The notes beneath the pieces are model-generated. The model did not search any database, had not been told where the DNA came from, and was given only the letters and a program-made list of their open reading frames with translations. The translations under genes and the position numbers were made by a program. This document shows positions 44,970 through 53,573 of a stretch of 64,000 bases of DNA, in pieces. Positions within the stretch are counted from its first letter, which is position 1, and the number at the start of each line of letters is the position of its first letter. Origin of the DNA: CBDCOD01 sp965219665 (GTDB lineage Bacteria; Pseudomonadota; Gammaproteobacteria; CAKMZV01); contig CBDCOD010000025.1 in the NCBI GenBank assembly GCA_965219665.1, positions 124,001 through 188,000 on the forward strand, given 5' to 3'.

Positions 44970-46496
44970 TTACGCCTTATAAATCAGGTCATACAGCTTT
45001 AGGCGCTGTATTTTACCTGAAGGCCCCTTAGGGAGTTCGTCCATAAAATGTATAGCTTTTGGCGTTTTGAAACTTCCCAGTTGTTCTTCACAGAAAGTCA
45101 TTAGTGTACGATCATCCACAGTGCTTTTTGCATCCCTTTTAACACAGGCCTCTACTTGTTGACCATAATTGTCACAAGGTGTGCCAAAGGCAGCCGCTTC
45201 TACGATATCTGGGTGCATGTAGAGCACTTCGTCAATTTCTCTTGGAGCAATATTTTCCCCACCTTTAATAATTAATTCTTTACTGCGCCCACTGACAAAG
45301 ATATAGCCATCAGCATCCATTTTTGCCAAATCACCTGTACGTAGCCAGCCATCAATCATGGTATCCTCTGTTGCTTCAGGGTTTTTATAATAGCCCTGCA
45401 TAATATTATCTCCACGTACATAAATCTCCCCCTCCTCATCCGCGCCAACCGGCTGTCTATTTGTGTCAAGCACAGCTGCCTCATTACCAAAAGGAAGCCC
45501 AACACTCCCTATTTTTCGCTCTTGAGGAGGCATAGGATTAGACAGTATTTGGGCCGCCGCCTCTGTGATTCCCATCGTCTCAATAATAGGAATATTCAAA
45601 AGGTTTTCAATTTTTTGATGCACTTCGACTGGCAGGGGTGCGGAGGCAGAGCGCATAAACCGCAAATTAGGCATAGAGGCCTTATCTACATGGATTTCAT
45701 TATTTTCTTTGGCATTGAGTAAAAAAGCGAGCATGGTAGGTACTACGCTTGCCCACGTAACATTGTATTGCTCTATAAGCGGAAAGAAAGATTTTACACT
45801 AAAGCGCTCTGCGAGCACCAACGAAGCTCCAGCGCATAGTGTAGACATATAACTGACGCATTGCGCATTGATATGATAAAGTGGTAGTACACACAATCCT
45901 TTGTCTGAGGCTTTGAGTTGATGCGCTATAGCGGTATTATTACCGCCTGCAATCATATTATCAGCACTAAGTATAACGCCTTTGGGATTCCCAGTTGTCC
46001 CGCTTGTGTACATGAGGAGAGCGTTGCTGCCATGACCTTCTACAGGGGTAGCTTTGACCTGCAGTGCGGTATCAACATAATCAAGAGGACAGTGGTTCTC
46101 AGCAACTTGAATAACGACAGTTCTGGGCGGAGCTAACGCTTGCATGCGTTCATACTCGGCCTTGCCTGCAAAGATAACTGCCGGTTGGGCATGGTGGAGC
46201 ACATAGCGCAAATTTTTATCGCCAGAGACTAAATTTAAGGGAAGCATAATACGGTTACTGGCATAACTTCCCATATTCAATTCAAATAAAGCTCTACCAT
46301 TATTCAATGCACAAGCAACTATGGTCTGCTCAGCCACGCCGATACAATCAAATAACTCTGTATAAGCATGCGCTAAATCTGTTAAATCTGCATAGGTATA
46401 CTGTGCTTTGTCAGAATTGCCGCTCAGGTAATAGGCTACTTTATCTGTGTTCTGTTGAGCACGTTGTTTTAGTAAGATATTGATAGAATTTAGCAT
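44970..46496 (-). CDS. AMP-forming acyl-CoA ligase, SauT-like
   Basis: Class I adenylate-forming enzyme of 508 residues. The P-loop-like YTSGTTGNPKGV lies at 163-174; GWLRTGDLAKMDADGYI and the catalytic-lysine motif PKGPSGKIQRLK near the C-terminus are intact, so it should be active. Paired with the acylating aldehyde dehydrogenase upstream (32 bases) and a tripartite tricarboxylate transporter, it resembles SauT, the sulfoacetate-CoA ligase of sulfoacetate degraders. Other short acids (oxalate, malonate-like) remain possible. Confidence 0.72.
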   Translation of the reverse strand: MLNSINILLKQRAQQNTDKVAYYLSGNSDKAQYTYADLTDLAHAYTELFDCIGVAEQTIVACALNNGRALFELNMGSYASNRIMLPLNLVSGDKNLRYVLHHAQPAVIFAGKAEYERMQALAPPRTVVIQVAENHCPLDYVDTALQVKATPVEGHGSNALLMYTSGTTGNPKGVILSADNMIAGGNNTAIAHQLKASDKGLCVLPLYHINAQCVSYMSTLCAGASLVLAERFSVKSFFPLIEQYNVTWASVVPTMLAFLLNAKENNEIHVDKASMPNLRFMRSASAPLPVEVHQKIENLLNIPIIETMGITEAAAQILSNPMPPQERKIGSVGLPFGNEAAVLDTNRQPVGADEEGEIYVRGDNIMQGYYKNPEATEDTMIDGWLRTGDLAKMDADGYIFVSGRSKELIIKGGENIAPREIDEVLYMHPDIVEAAAFGTPCDNYGQQVEACVKRDAKSTVDDRTLMTFCEEQLGSFKTPKAIHFMDELPKGPSGKIQRLKLYDLIYKA

Positions 46497-46528
46497 GGCT
46501 CATTACCTGGTTATAAAAAAGCAGTATA

Positions 46529-47923
46529 TTAGTTAAACGTTTGAATATAGTCGCCTAATACATCATCTACTGAAGGTTCATCAACAGGAATCTCTCTCAC
46601 AATGCGTGTTGTATTCAGATAATGTCTATAATTCAAATTATCCGCAATAGAGTTGCCTCCCCAGCTGCCGCAACCCATAGAAAGGGAAAAAGGCATGCCA
46701 TTATTGAATGCTCCACCTGTGGCAAAACAATGTGCTTGATTAACGATTACACGACAACTCGGCAAGGTGAGCGCCATAAGCTGTGCGCGATTATCTAGCT
46801 GTGTGTGGATACCAACTGAATGCCCAGCGCCTTGTACATCCAATAATTGGCGCGCATACTCCAACCCTTCATTAAAATCCTCCACGATAAAGGCACTCAA
46901 TACGGGGGCCATGCGCTCTCGTGTAAGCGGGTGGGATTGCTCTATCATCATTTTATTACACTGAGTGATTAGGAAAGTTGTGTTGTCGGGCACTTCAATA
47001 CCACAAGCTTTGGCAAGAGTTGGGGCATCTTTTGCAATTAGCTGGGTATTCAGTTTATTATCGCGCCACAAATGATTAAGCAGTGACTGCTGCTGGGAAT
47101 CGCTTAGTAGGTAGCCCCCATTCTGAGAAAAAGCTTCTAATAGGGCATCGGCTTGCTCTTTAACGCAAACAACATTATTTTCAGAAGAACAAGAGGTGGC
47201 GTTATCAAAGGTCTTGGAAAGGCTTATTTTTTTTGCTGTTTGTGCAGCATCAGCACTCTCATCTATAAGGGTTGTAACATTGCCAGTACCAACACCAATG
47301 GCAGGCGTGCCACTTGAGTAGGCTGCGCGTACATTATTCTGAGAGCCAGTTACGACCACAAAGTCTACCAAACGCATCAATATTTCTGTGCCCTGTTTAG
47401 AGGGGGGTTCTATCATGGCTTGCACTAAGTCTAAAGGGGCCCCGATTTTTTTGAACTCTGTATGAATATAACCCAATAAGCGATTCAGCACAGCACACCC
47501 CTTAGGGGAGGGTGATACGATAACAGCATTACCGCAGCAGATAGAGTTGATAATTTTATTGACTGGGGTTGCAACGGGATTAGTGGAGGGCGTGAGCGCC
47601 GCCACTACGCCTAAAGGGCGTGCTATTTCGGTAATGCCTAGTGCGTTATTTTCGTTGATTATTCCTGTGGTTTTGGCGCGTGATAAATCGCGCATTAATC
47701 CAAGTGTTTTACGGTGATTTTTAGTGATTTTGTCAGCGATATTGCCTAAGCCCGTGTCTGCTACGGCTTGCTCAGATAAGATGCGATTGCGCTCTGGTTC
47801 CATCACTGCCCAAGCAACCGCTTGCCCTAAACGATAAAGTTGTTTTTGATCGTAGGTGCTGATTTGTCGTTGTGCTTCACGAGCACGTGCTACTAATTGC
47901 TGTATGTCGTTTTCTAAATTCAT
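46529..47923 (-). CDS. CoA-acylating aldehyde dehydrogenase, SauS-like
   Basis: 464 residues of the acylating aldehyde dehydrogenase group. The catalytic Cys is C245 in NATSCSSENNVV; the cofactor-binding TPSTNPVATPVNKI (about 111-124) and the C-terminal INQAHC/GCGSWGGNSIADNLNYRHYLN region are typical. The overall pattern (VADTGLGN, KNHRKTLGL) agrees with my recollection of SauS, which interconverts sulfoacetyl-CoA and sulfoacetaldehyde. In that pathway sulfoacetaldehyde goes on to Xsc, which is not in this window. Confidence 0.75.
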   Translation of the reverse strand: MNLENDIQQLVARAREAQRQISTYDQKQLYRLGQAVAWAVMEPERNRILSEQAVADTGLGNIADKITKNHRKTLGLMRDLSRAKTTGIINENNALGITEIARPLGVVAALTPSTNPVATPVNKIINSICCGNAVIVSPSPKGCAVLNRLLGYIHTEFKKIGAPLDLVQAMIEPPSKQGTEILMRLVDFVVVTGSQNNVRAAYSSGTPAIGVGTGNVTTLIDESADAAQTAKKISLSKTFDNATSCSSENNVVCVKEQADALLEAFSQNGGYLLSDSQQQSLLNHLWRDNKLNTQLIAKDAPTLAKACGIEVPDNTTFLITQCNKMMIEQSHPLTRERMAPVLSAFIVEDFNEGLEYARQLLDVQGAGHSVGIHTQLDNRAQLMALTLPSCRVIVNQAHCFATGGAFNNGMPFSLSMGCGSWGGNSIADNLNYRHYLNTTRIVREIPVDEPSVDDVLGDYIQTFN

Positions 47924-48006
47924 TATCTTTTAATCATTTGGGCAGTAAATGTAATAAGTCATCTACTGCCCAAATATGGTTGCAGTATTAAAATCTTTTT
48001 ACAGAT

Positions 48007-48975
48007 CTATAGGCCTTTTAACAATTCAGTTAAGAAGGCTTGACGTTTTTTCCACATAATTTTGACTTCATCACGCGTCATAACTTTGATAGGTGAACCA
48101 CCTTTTTTCATCTGGTTTAAGACGCGCTTATTGTTAAACATTTTAGGGAATGTATCGGCTAAGCGGTCGATAACGTCTTTAGGCGTGCCTTTACGTACCA
48201 TAATGCCACGAAAATTCACACTGGAGTTATCGACACCACTAAATCCTTGCTCCTTAAATGTAGGTACATCAGGCAGAAACTCTGTGTTACGTTGGTTATC
48301 AGCAACCCCAAGAATTTTTAGGTTGCCACGACTGCGGTATGCATCAGATAAGTTGTTAACACCAGCCATTACTTGTCCACCTAATACTGATTTTAATGCA
48401 GCGGCTCCGCCTTTCTGAGGCACATAAGTCAACTTAACATTGGTCTCTTTTTGGATTTGTAAAAAGGCAATATGATGTCCAACATATAAGCCTGCGCCAG
48501 ATACGGTAACTTTCCCAGGATTCTTTTTCGCAAAATCCACTAAGTCATTGACCGTATTGAAAGGACTGTCTTTGTTCACAATCAATACAGCAGGGTCAGC
48601 ACCCCAGTTTGCAATCGGCTCTAAATTATCAATGTTATACTTGGTTTTGCCTTTGAATTTGATGGACTGCGCTATAAAGTGAGGCACGTTATATGCAGAA
48701 AGCTCATAACCATCCACGCTGGCACGAGAAGCAAATTGGTTCCAGCCAACACGCCCACCAGCACCGGGTCTATTCAATATAAAGACAGGCTGACCTAGAT
48801 ACTCTTTGTTCCCAGCAACCATCGTTACAATACGCGCCTGAAAATCGGTAGCACCGCCCGCCCCATAAGACACGGTCAGACTAATGGGCTTCTCAGGAAA
48901 TTCTGCTATAGCCGGTAGGGTAAAAGCAGAAATAGCCGCTAATGCGGCGATTCTAATCATGGGTATTAGTTTCAT
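48007..48975 (-). CDS. Tripartite tricarboxylate transporter receptor (TctC/Bug family)
   Basis: Periplasmic binding protein of 322 residues with a signal peptide (cleavage after PAIA, residue 24). EFPEKPISLTVSYGAGGATDFQAR and RPGAGGRVGWN are Bug-family signatures of the two beta-alpha loops that bind the ligand carboxylate. Placed between tctB and the SauS-like gene, it suggests uptake of the acid metabolised by the next two enzymes. AAGGAG lies 6 bases before its start. A hairpin followed by eight T's lies just upstream (48996-49041). Confidence 0.87.
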   Translation of the reverse strand: MKLIPMIRIAALAAISAFTLPAIAEFPEKPISLTVSYGAGGATDFQARIVTMVAGNKEYLGQPVFILNRPGAGGRVGWNQFASRASVDGYELSAYNVPHFIAQSIKFKGKTKYNIDNLEPIANWGADPAVLIVNKDSPFNTVNDLVDFAKKNPGKVTVSGAGLYVGHHIAFLQIQKETNVKLTYVPQKGGAAALKSVLGGQVMAGVNNLSDAYRSRGNLKILGVADNQRNTEFLPDVPTFKEQGFSGVDNSSVNFRGIMVRKGTPKDVIDRLADTFPKMFNNKRVLNQMKKGGSPIKVMTRDEVKIMWKKRQAFLTELLKGL

Positions 48976-48995
48976 AATAACTCCTTAAATTTAAC

Positions 48996-49041
48996 AAAAA
49001 AAATCACCTAAAAACCAGCCGATCAAGTGGTTGGGTTTAGG
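48996..49041 (-). terminator. Terminator/attenuator-like hairpin between tctB and tctC
   Basis: Read on the minus strand: CCTAAA pairs with TTTAGG, with an inner CCAACC/GGCTGG stem (one mismatch) and a short internal loop, followed by TGA and a run of eight T's. The last T is about 22 bases before the tctC start. It would lower or control transcription of tctC and the sauST-like genes relative to tctAB. Confidence 0.6.
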
Positions 49042-49102
49042 TAATGATGGTACATACATAGACTAAAAATGTCTATTACGCAATATTACTAAGCACATCA
49101 TA

Positions 49103-49561
49103 TCATAGTAATACACTGGGTATCTGCACTTTGAGCATGACACTAAATAATAGGTACATGACTATGCAGAATGTGGTTACAAAAATTAAGTGCTTAACAA
49201 TTCGGAATGATTTTTCTGCACTATCGTCCTGTTTGTAGTGCAGCCAGTGATAGCTAAAGATAATGCCTGCCATGCAGAGCCATCCACCTAAATAGAAGCC
49301 GATATCTATAGAAAAGAAAATATAGGCAAATAAAAACCCAAGCCCTATCGATAAATACGGTATATGGATGGGGGTGCTTTTTTCAGGTACTTTGGCTAGA
49401 TACTCCAGAATAATATCACCTGCTGCCATAAGCACTAAGGTAACTGCCAAAATGTGTGGGAAGAGATAGGCACTGCCTTCACCCTTAAAACTCACAGTAG
49501 CTATAAGGGCAGCAACTACAACCAGCAAGGTGCGTTTGAAATTAGATACTATATTATTCAT
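49103..49561 (-). CDS. Tripartite tricarboxylate transporter small subunit (TctB family)
   Basis: 152-residue membrane protein with four hydrophobic segments, the usual TctB size and layout. It lies 27 bases after tctA on the same strand. TctB sequences are poorly conserved, so the call rests on topology and position between tctA and tctC. Confidence 0.8.
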   Translation of the reverse strand: MNNIVSNFKRTLLVVVAALIATVSFKGEGSAYLFPHILAVTLVLMAAGDIILEYLAKVPEKSTPIHIPYLSIGLGFLFAYIFFSIDIGFYLGGWLCMAGIIFSYHWLHYKQDDSAEKSFRIVKHLIFVTTFCIVMYLLFSVMLKVQIPSVLL

Positions 49562-49588
49562 AAATGAAATGCCTCTTATACTATCTTG

Positions 49589-51079
49589 TTAGGATTTTTT
49601 TGGCTTTTTGCGCAATGTCCATAAACTATAGGCAATGGAGAAAAGGCATAATCCAATAAGTATTATGTTTAGTGAGCCTGAAAGGAAGTAAGGGAGCATG
49701 CCATCACTCGCACCTGCAATGATGCTTCCTTGCACAAAATTAGTTTCTGCAATAGGTCCTAAAACCAGCCCTAAAACCAAGGGGGCACTGCGCAAGCCAA
49801 AGCGCTCTAAAGTCCACATGCCTAAACCTAAGGAAAACATAATAATGACATCAGAATAAGAATTTTGCACGCTGTATGATCCGAAAACAGCCAGCATAAC
49901 CACTGCTGGAGCTAACCACAGTTTAGGAATATGTAACACTTTAGCAGCAACGCCGCTGAGCATAATGCCAAACACAACCATTAGAACTTGACCTACGAGC
50001 AGCGAGTCCACAAAAGTCCATGCCACTTCAGCATAGTTGGTGAATAAATCAGGACCTGGAAATACACCGTGAATCAATAGACCACCTAACAATACTGCCG
50101 CAGTTGGGCTGCCAGGGACACTTAAAGTAAGAAGCGGCACTAAGGAGGGTCCAACCATCGCATTGTTTGAGGATTCTGCTGCGATAAGCCCATCGGGATT
50201 ACCTTTGCCATAGGATTCTGGGTTTTTGCTGAGTTTTCGCGCCTGATCCCACGCAACTAAGCCTGCAATTTGTCCACCAGCACCAGGAATAAGACCAATG
50301 ATAATACCAGTAAAACTGCCGATAGTAAGTGCTTTAAAGCGAGTAAGGCAGTAGCGAATAGAATCGCCTATAGCTTGTCGTTCTTTCGCAAATACTTTAC
50401 TATCAGAGCTGCGAAGTGCTTCGTTAAACATATCTAAAATTTGCGGCATGGCAAATAAGCCAATCAATGCTGGAATAACATGGATGCCACCTGCCAGATG
50501 GTCAGTGAATACAAAGCGCTCTGCACCTTGTATGTCATCGTAGCCAATGGTAGAGAGCCATAAGCCTAAAGCACCAGAGAAAAGCCCTTTAAGTGGCTTT
50601 TCAGAGTCTAAGGTGGCGATAACGGTAACCCCTAAAATAGCAACCCAAAAGAGGTGGCTCGGACCGAAATCCAATGCAAATTTAGCCAGTATGGGTGAAA
50701 AGAAGATAAGTACAAAGATGCCTAAAATACCACCTACACCTGAGCTAATAAAACAATAATGTAGAGCTTTGGTTGCCTGATTTTGTTTTGCCATCTCATG
50801 ACCGTCTAATGTGGTGGCTATATTAGCCGGAGCACCCGGAATTTTGAGTAATATAGCACTAACGGCCCCTCCTGCTACGGTTGATGTATAAGCCGCGCCC
50901 AAAAGAATCAAGCCGCTAATGGGTCCCATATGAAAAGTGAAAGGGATAAGGAGTGCAACCGTCATGGTTGGGCTTAGTCCCGGGGTAGCACCCATAAGCA
51001 AGCCAAAAATAGTGCCTAATAGCAGAATTCCGAAATTCAGAGGCTCAAAGACATTTGAGAAATATTGGACAAATTCCAT
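49589..51079 (-). CDS. Tripartite tricarboxylate transporter large subunit (TctA family)
   Basis: 496-residue permease with about eleven hydrophobic segments. TctA signatures are present: GLLMGATPGLSPTMTVALLIPFTF near 24-47, GGAVSAILLKIPGAPANIATTLDGH near 70-95 and the repeat-related LIPGAGGQIAG around 262-272. It is the first gene of tctA-tctB-tctC-sauS-sauT-like order, divergent from the second TRAP operon. Confidence 0.92.
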   Translation of the reverse strand: MEFVQYFSNVFEPLNFGILLLGTIFGLLMGATPGLSPTMTVALLIPFTFHMGPISGLILLGAAYTSTVAGGAVSAILLKIPGAPANIATTLDGHEMAKQNQATKALHYCFISSGVGGILGIFVLIFFSPILAKFALDFGPSHLFWVAILGVTVIATLDSEKPLKGLFSGALGLWLSTIGYDDIQGAERFVFTDHLAGGIHVIPALIGLFAMPQILDMFNEALRSSDSKVFAKERQAIGDSIRYCLTRFKALTIGSFTGIIIGLIPGAGGQIAGLVAWDQARKLSKNPESYGKGNPDGLIAAESSNNAMVGPSLVPLLTLSVPGSPTAAVLLGGLLIHGVFPGPDLFTNYAEVAWTFVDSLLVGQVLMVVFGIMLSGVAAKVLHIPKLWLAPAVVMLAVFGSYSVQNSYSDVIIMFSLGLGMWTLERFGLRSAPLVLGLVLGPIAETNFVQGSIIAGASDGMLPYFLSGSLNIILIGLCLFSIAYSLWTLRKKPKKS

Positions 51080-51722
51080 AACCTTAAAGCGTACCTAATT
51101 TACATGGGTTGACAAAAACAAAAAAATATAGCGTCAAGCCTTTCTACCATAATTTACTATCCTTTGTTTCATTTTTTGCTGTATGTTACTTGTCAATTAT
51201 AATGATACGAAATAGTTTGTAATACACAATAACACAATAAATGAATATTAACAACTCCTTAGACTTAACCTGCTGCTTGCCTAAATATCGACCAGTCTAT
51301 ACGGTCTAGTTAGTGCAAAAAGTGAGGCAGACATCAAAATACTGCCATAAAGTGGCTATAAAATAGTTACACAGTATCAAAAAACAAAAAATACCTGATT
51401 GTTTCTCTGTTAATCCTTATTTGAAGATTTTTTGTATGAAATATGCAAGACCTAATAAGATGAATATATAGTTAAAACAACATTATACAAAAACAATCTA
51501 TTAAAACATCTTAAATTATAAAAAACGAAAAATCACCATTTTATGGAACGAATTATGCAAAAAAAAGACCAATGCAGGGCTGGGATAGGCATTGACAAGA
51601 GTTGTGAAGTAGTGTGAGAATGGCAAACTAATAGTAATTGGATACCTTTAGAATTTTCGCTGATTCTTAAATGTGTCTGATTTTAATGTTGTTAATCATA
51701 AGTAAAACGAGGACTCTTACCC
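51080..51722. promoter_or_regulatory. Long AT-rich divergent intergenic region
   Basis: 643 bases without a supported gene between tctA and the TakP-like receptor gene; clearly richer in A and T than the flanking genes. A TATAAT at 51198-51203 (plus strand) has a weak TTTGCT -35 at 17 bases. TTGACA occurs at 51592-51597 (plus) without a matching -10. The GTCTA words at 51294-51309 form a short direct repeat. It probably carries promoters and regulator sites for two importers, but no regulator gene is adjacent. Confidence 0.4.
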
Positions 51723-52811
51723 ATGAAATTATTAAAGGTTCTAATGCTTTTGCTGGGGATAGTAGCACTATCTTCCCAAGCAAAAAATGTCACCATTAAG
51801 GTGCAATCCGTTCTGCCAACTAAGGCAGATGAAGTAACCATGCTCAAAGACTTTGCAGATAACGTATCGGCTTTGACTAAAGGTTCTGTCAAAATTGAAA
51901 TATTGCCTGCGGGGTCAGTTGTAGGCGTTAAAGAAACTTTAGAGGCGGTCAATAAAGGCTTAGTCGATGGCGGATTTGCTTGGACGCACTACTGGTCTGG
52001 TTACCACCCTGCAGCAGCACTATTTGGATCGCCTGTAGCTGGTGCTGGTGTTGGTATTGATAATATCGCTTTTGTTTCATGGTTTCTATTTGGTGGTGGT
52101 AAAGACTTATACGATCAATTATGGACAGAAATGAAAATGGATGTAAAAGGTCTTATGCTACAACCGGTTGGTCCAGAAGCCTTAGGTTGGTTCAAAGAGC
52201 CGATTCATAGTATGGAAGATTTCCGTAAGTACCGTTTTCGTACCCCTCCTGGCATCCCCGGTCAAACCTATAAAGACATTGGTGTTGCTTCTGTTGCTAT
52301 GGGCGGTGGTGATATCCTACCTGCTTTGCAGAAAGGTACTATCGATGCAGCAGAATGGTGTTGTCCAAAGCCAGATAGCGTGTTTGGCTTCCAAAAAGTT
52401 CTGAAGCACTACTATCTACAAGGCTTGCACCAAGTGGTTGTAAACGCTGACATGTATATTAACGGCAAAGTATGGCGCTCTCTGACAGATCATCAGCAAA
52501 AAGCCATGCAAGTTGCAGCAGATGCTTCTCTAATGCGTTCTATGGCATACCGTATCTATGAAAACGGCAAGGCTCTAAAAGATCTAACTGAGAATCATGG
52601 TGTGCAATTGCATGACACACCTGCAGATTATTTCCCTGCTTACATGAATGCGGCACGTGCTTCGCTGCAGAAAAATGCAGAGAAAAATGCATTCTTCAAA
52701 AAAGTATGGGACTCACAACGTAAATTTGCAGAAATTGCGGTTCCATTTTGGGCTGGTGCACAGACATCAAACGCTCAGTTAGGTAAAGCATTTGCAGATT
52801 CTTTGAAATAA
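51723..52811 (+). CDS. TRAP transporter solute-binding protein, TakP-like branch
   Basis: 362-residue receptor with a signal peptide (about 1-20, SSQA/K). The pattern LPAGSVVGVKETLEAVNKG, the aromatic WTHYWSGYHPA segment, LGWFKEPI, FRTPPGIPGQ and AEWCCPKPD follow the TakP/alpha-keto acid receptor branch (dimeric, metal-assisted carboxylate binding). Substrates in this branch are 2-oxo acids, lactate or related acids; the exact one is not readable. AACGAGGA lies about 10 bases upstream of the ATG. Confidence 0.87.
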   Translation: MKLLKVLMLLLGIVALSSQAKNVTIKVQSVLPTKADEVTMLKDFADNVSALTKGSVKIEILPAGSVVGVKETLEAVNKGLVDGGFAWTHYWSGYHPAAALFGSPVAGAGVGIDNIAFVSWFLFGGGKDLYDQLWTEMKMDVKGLMLQPVGPEALGWFKEPIHSMEDFRKYRFRTPPGIPGQTYKDIGVASVAMGGGDILPALQKGTIDAAEWCCPKPDSVFGFQKVLKHYYLQGLHQVVVNADMYINGKVWRSLTDHQQKAMQVAADASLMRSMAYRIYENGKALKDLTENHGVQLHDTPADYFPAYMNAARASLQKNAEKNAFFKKVWDSQRKFAEIAVPFWAGAQTSNAQLGKAFADSLK

Positions 52812-52848
52812 AGATAGAGCAGTTACCTATTTGTAACGCTTGTTATTC

Positions 52849-52877
52849 CTAAGAGGAGGCGTAACGCCTCCTCTTAG
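52849..52877 (+). promoter_or_regulatory. Intercistronic hairpin between TRAP receptor and permease genes
   Basis: Perfect 13-bp stem (CTAAGAGGAGGCG with its complement) closed by a TAA loop, 37 bases after the receptor stop and 28 bases before the small permease start. No proper T-run follows, so it is more likely an mRNA-stabilising or partial-termination element that favours receptor expression over the permeases. Confidence 0.7.
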
Positions 52878-52905
52878 TTTGAAATATAAAATTGTTTGGA
52901 TAAAC

Positions 52906-53553
52906 ATGGTAAAAACACCAGAAACTGATCAGCTTAAAGAAGAAATAGAGAATTTGCGCGTTGGTGATGAACTGATCGCCGAAGGTAAGACTAATCTATT
53001 TGATATGCCAGGGGACATGCCTCAATGGATGGCAGTGACCATACGCAGTATCAATAAATTCAGCCACTTGGTAGGACATATTGTTTGCTGGCTTACACTC
53101 CCCCTTTGTTTTGCAATGGTCTTTGAAATCATTGCTCGTTACTTTTTTCTTGCGCCTACCGTTTGGGCTTATGATATCAGCCGTATGCTATATGGTGCTT
53201 TATTTATGCTGGGGGCTGGCTTTGCGCTCTTGCATGGCGTTCATATTCGCGCTGATTTTATTTACCGCAACTGGCAACCCAGAACACAGGCAATAGTAGA
53301 TACCGCTCTTTATATTTGCTGCTACTTTCCTGGCATGATTCTGTTCTTTTTTATAGGATATGAATTTGCCTTTGATGCATGGGATAGAGGTGAGTTAGGT
53401 ATGGATACTGCATGGATGCCGCATATGGGGCCTATTAAATCCGCTATACCTATCGGCACCTTCTTCTTAATTCTACAAGGCATATCCGAACTATTACAGT
53501 GCTTCTACACTCTAAAACATAATCGTTGGCCGTGTGCTAATCCAACTAAATAA
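52906..53553 (+). CDS. TRAP transporter small permease (DctQ family), second set
   Basis: 215 residues with a 50-residue hydrophilic N-terminal extension before four hydrophobic segments. The ATG at 52906 is preferred: an upstream in-frame start at 52840 would place coding sequence across the hairpin at 52849-52877. LCFAMVFEIIARYFF and GVHIRADFIYRNW are DctQ-like. It lies 20 bases before the large subunit gene. Confidence 0.83.
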   Translation: MVKTPETDQLKEEIENLRVGDELIAEGKTNLFDMPGDMPQWMAVTIRSINKFSHLVGHIVCWLTLPLCFAMVFEIIARYFFLAPTVWAYDISRMLYGALFMLGAGFALLHGVHIRADFIYRNWQPRTQAIVDTALYICCYFPGMILFFFIGYEFAFDAWDRGELGMDTAWMPHMGPIKSAIPIGTFFLILQGISELLQCFYTLKHNRWPCANPTK

Positions 53554-53573
53554 TTTATACAGATAAAAATAAT

